DNA of 5,129 bases, from NCBI GenBank assembly GCA_030683195.1, contig JAUXQA010000488.1, positions 1 through 5,129 of the forward strand. The letters are read 5' to 3'. The position numbers were made by a program, and so were the translations under genes. This document shows, one piece after another, positions 4,765-5,129 of this stretch (its first letter is position 1; each line of letters opens with the position of its first letter). This DNA comes from Rhodoferax sp. Its GTDB lineage: Bacteria; Pseudomonadota; Gammaproteobacteria; Burkholderiales; Burkholderiaceae_C. The notes under the pieces were generated by a model that was given only the letters and a program-made list of their open reading frames with translations, had not been told where the DNA came from and did no database searches.

Positions 4765-5129
4765 GAGGGGGCATCCGGCAACAGCAGCGTGCCCCCTTTG
4801 GCCAACACACCCGCCTGCAACTCAGCCGCCACACGCTCGCCCAACGCCGAGGCACTGGCCAGGTCAGTCACTTTCGCGCTCATTTGCACGCACACCAGCT
4901 CAAGCACGCCCTCGGGGTCACCCCAAGCGGCGTCCAGGGTCAACACATCGGCGTTCAGGTTGGCAAAGGCGGCCAGGGGCATGGAACAACTGCCGCCCAT
5001 GGCGCGGCTCACCGCCCGCTCGGCCGCCACAGTCAGCCAGGTGGGGTGGTGCGCCAGCGGCGCCAGCGCGTCGATCACGTCCTGCCGGTCGGTGCGCACC
5101 TCGATGCCCAGAGCGCCCTGCCCCGCTGC
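4752..5129 (-). CDS. hemC: Hydroxymethylbilane synthase (porphobilinogen deaminase), C-terminal part
   Basis: The 125 visible residues are the C-terminal part of an enzyme of about 310; the start is beyond the right edge. HemC joins four porphobilinogen molecules into hydroxymethylbilane, which HemD then closes. The fragment opens with the family signature AAGQGALGIEVR, the end of domain 2. It continues with the AERAVSRAMGGSCSMPLAAFA segment of domain 3, in which Cys48 of the fragment (codon 4988-4986) is the residue that carries the dipyrromethane cofactor. The C-terminal helix region with ASALGERVAAELQAGVLAKGG also fits. The frame is intact to TGA at 4754-4752. An internal GTG at 5099 is not the start, because conserved HemC sequence continues in frame upstream of it. 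It is the most upstream visible gene of the hemCDXY cluster; its promoter is not in view. Confidence 0.97.
   Translation of the reverse strand, partial: AAGQGALGIEVRTDRQDVIDALAPLAHHPTWLTVAAERAVSRAMGGSCSMPLAAFANLNADVLTLDAAWGDPEGVLELVCVQMSAKVTDLASASALGERVAAELQAGVLAKGGTLLLPDAPSVSI

Noticed and set aside
1..5129. Search for tRNA, rRNA, CRISPR, insertion-sequence ends, riboswitch or a novel defence system
   Set aside because: No cloverleaf, spaced direct repeats, transposase-like ORF or conserved leader structure was seen. Nearly all bases belong to recognised core genes.

Overview
The window looks like chromosome of a betaproteobacterium, most likely Burkholderiales and probably Comamonadaceae (Rhodoferax/Polaromonas-like). 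This rests on the linked minus-strand order hemC-hemD-hemX-hemY, a plus-strand gene ending in a betaproteobacterial-type RNase E tail, and GC-rich, proteobacterial-style codon use. The taxon is inferred from recognised protein features; no database search was run. There is no RNA gene, transposon, CRISPR array or phage gene in view. This is core-genome territory, not an accessory island.

Layout. Positions 1-357 (+) hold the last 118 codons of an RNase E-type gene. Positions 358-442 are a convergent intergenic gap with a GCAA-capped hairpin and a strong A-tract/stem/T-tract element able to terminate transcription from both sides. From 443 to the right edge everything is on the minus strand. 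In transcription order (right to left) it reads: the 3' part of hemC (hydroxymethylbilane synthase), hemD (uroporphyrinogen-III synthase), hemX (membrane-anchored coiled-coil protein), hemY (membrane-anchored TPR protein), then a GAF-like/GGDEF protein that ends at the shared terminator.

How the genes work together. HemC polymerises porphobilinogen to hydroxymethylbilane, and HemD closes and isomerises it to uroporphyrinogen III, the common precursor of haem, sirohaem, cobalamin and chlorophyll. HemX and HemY are inner-membrane proteins that accompany hemCD in many proteobacteria; their roles are poorly defined (scaffolding or control of the pathway is usual speculation). The genes are tightly packed, with gaps of 2, 41, 2 and 34 bp, so one transcript is likely.

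The most notable points are these. (1) The GGDEF protein appears catalytically degenerate: GGEHF instead of GG[DE]EF, loss of the first metal-binding Asp, and loss of the phosphate-contacting Lys. It keeps an RxxD inhibitory site at the correct spacing, which suggests a c-di-GMP-binding or structural role at the end of a haem operon. (2) Small perfect inverted repeats sit on or next to the stop codon at three of the four gene junctions; the one at hemC/hemD occupies the place of the hemD ribosome-binding site. (3) A 67-bp patch of about 28% GC with clustered rare codons lies inside hemD. (4) An 8-C homopolymer lies at codons 8-10 of hemX. I found no convincing novel defence or mobile system.
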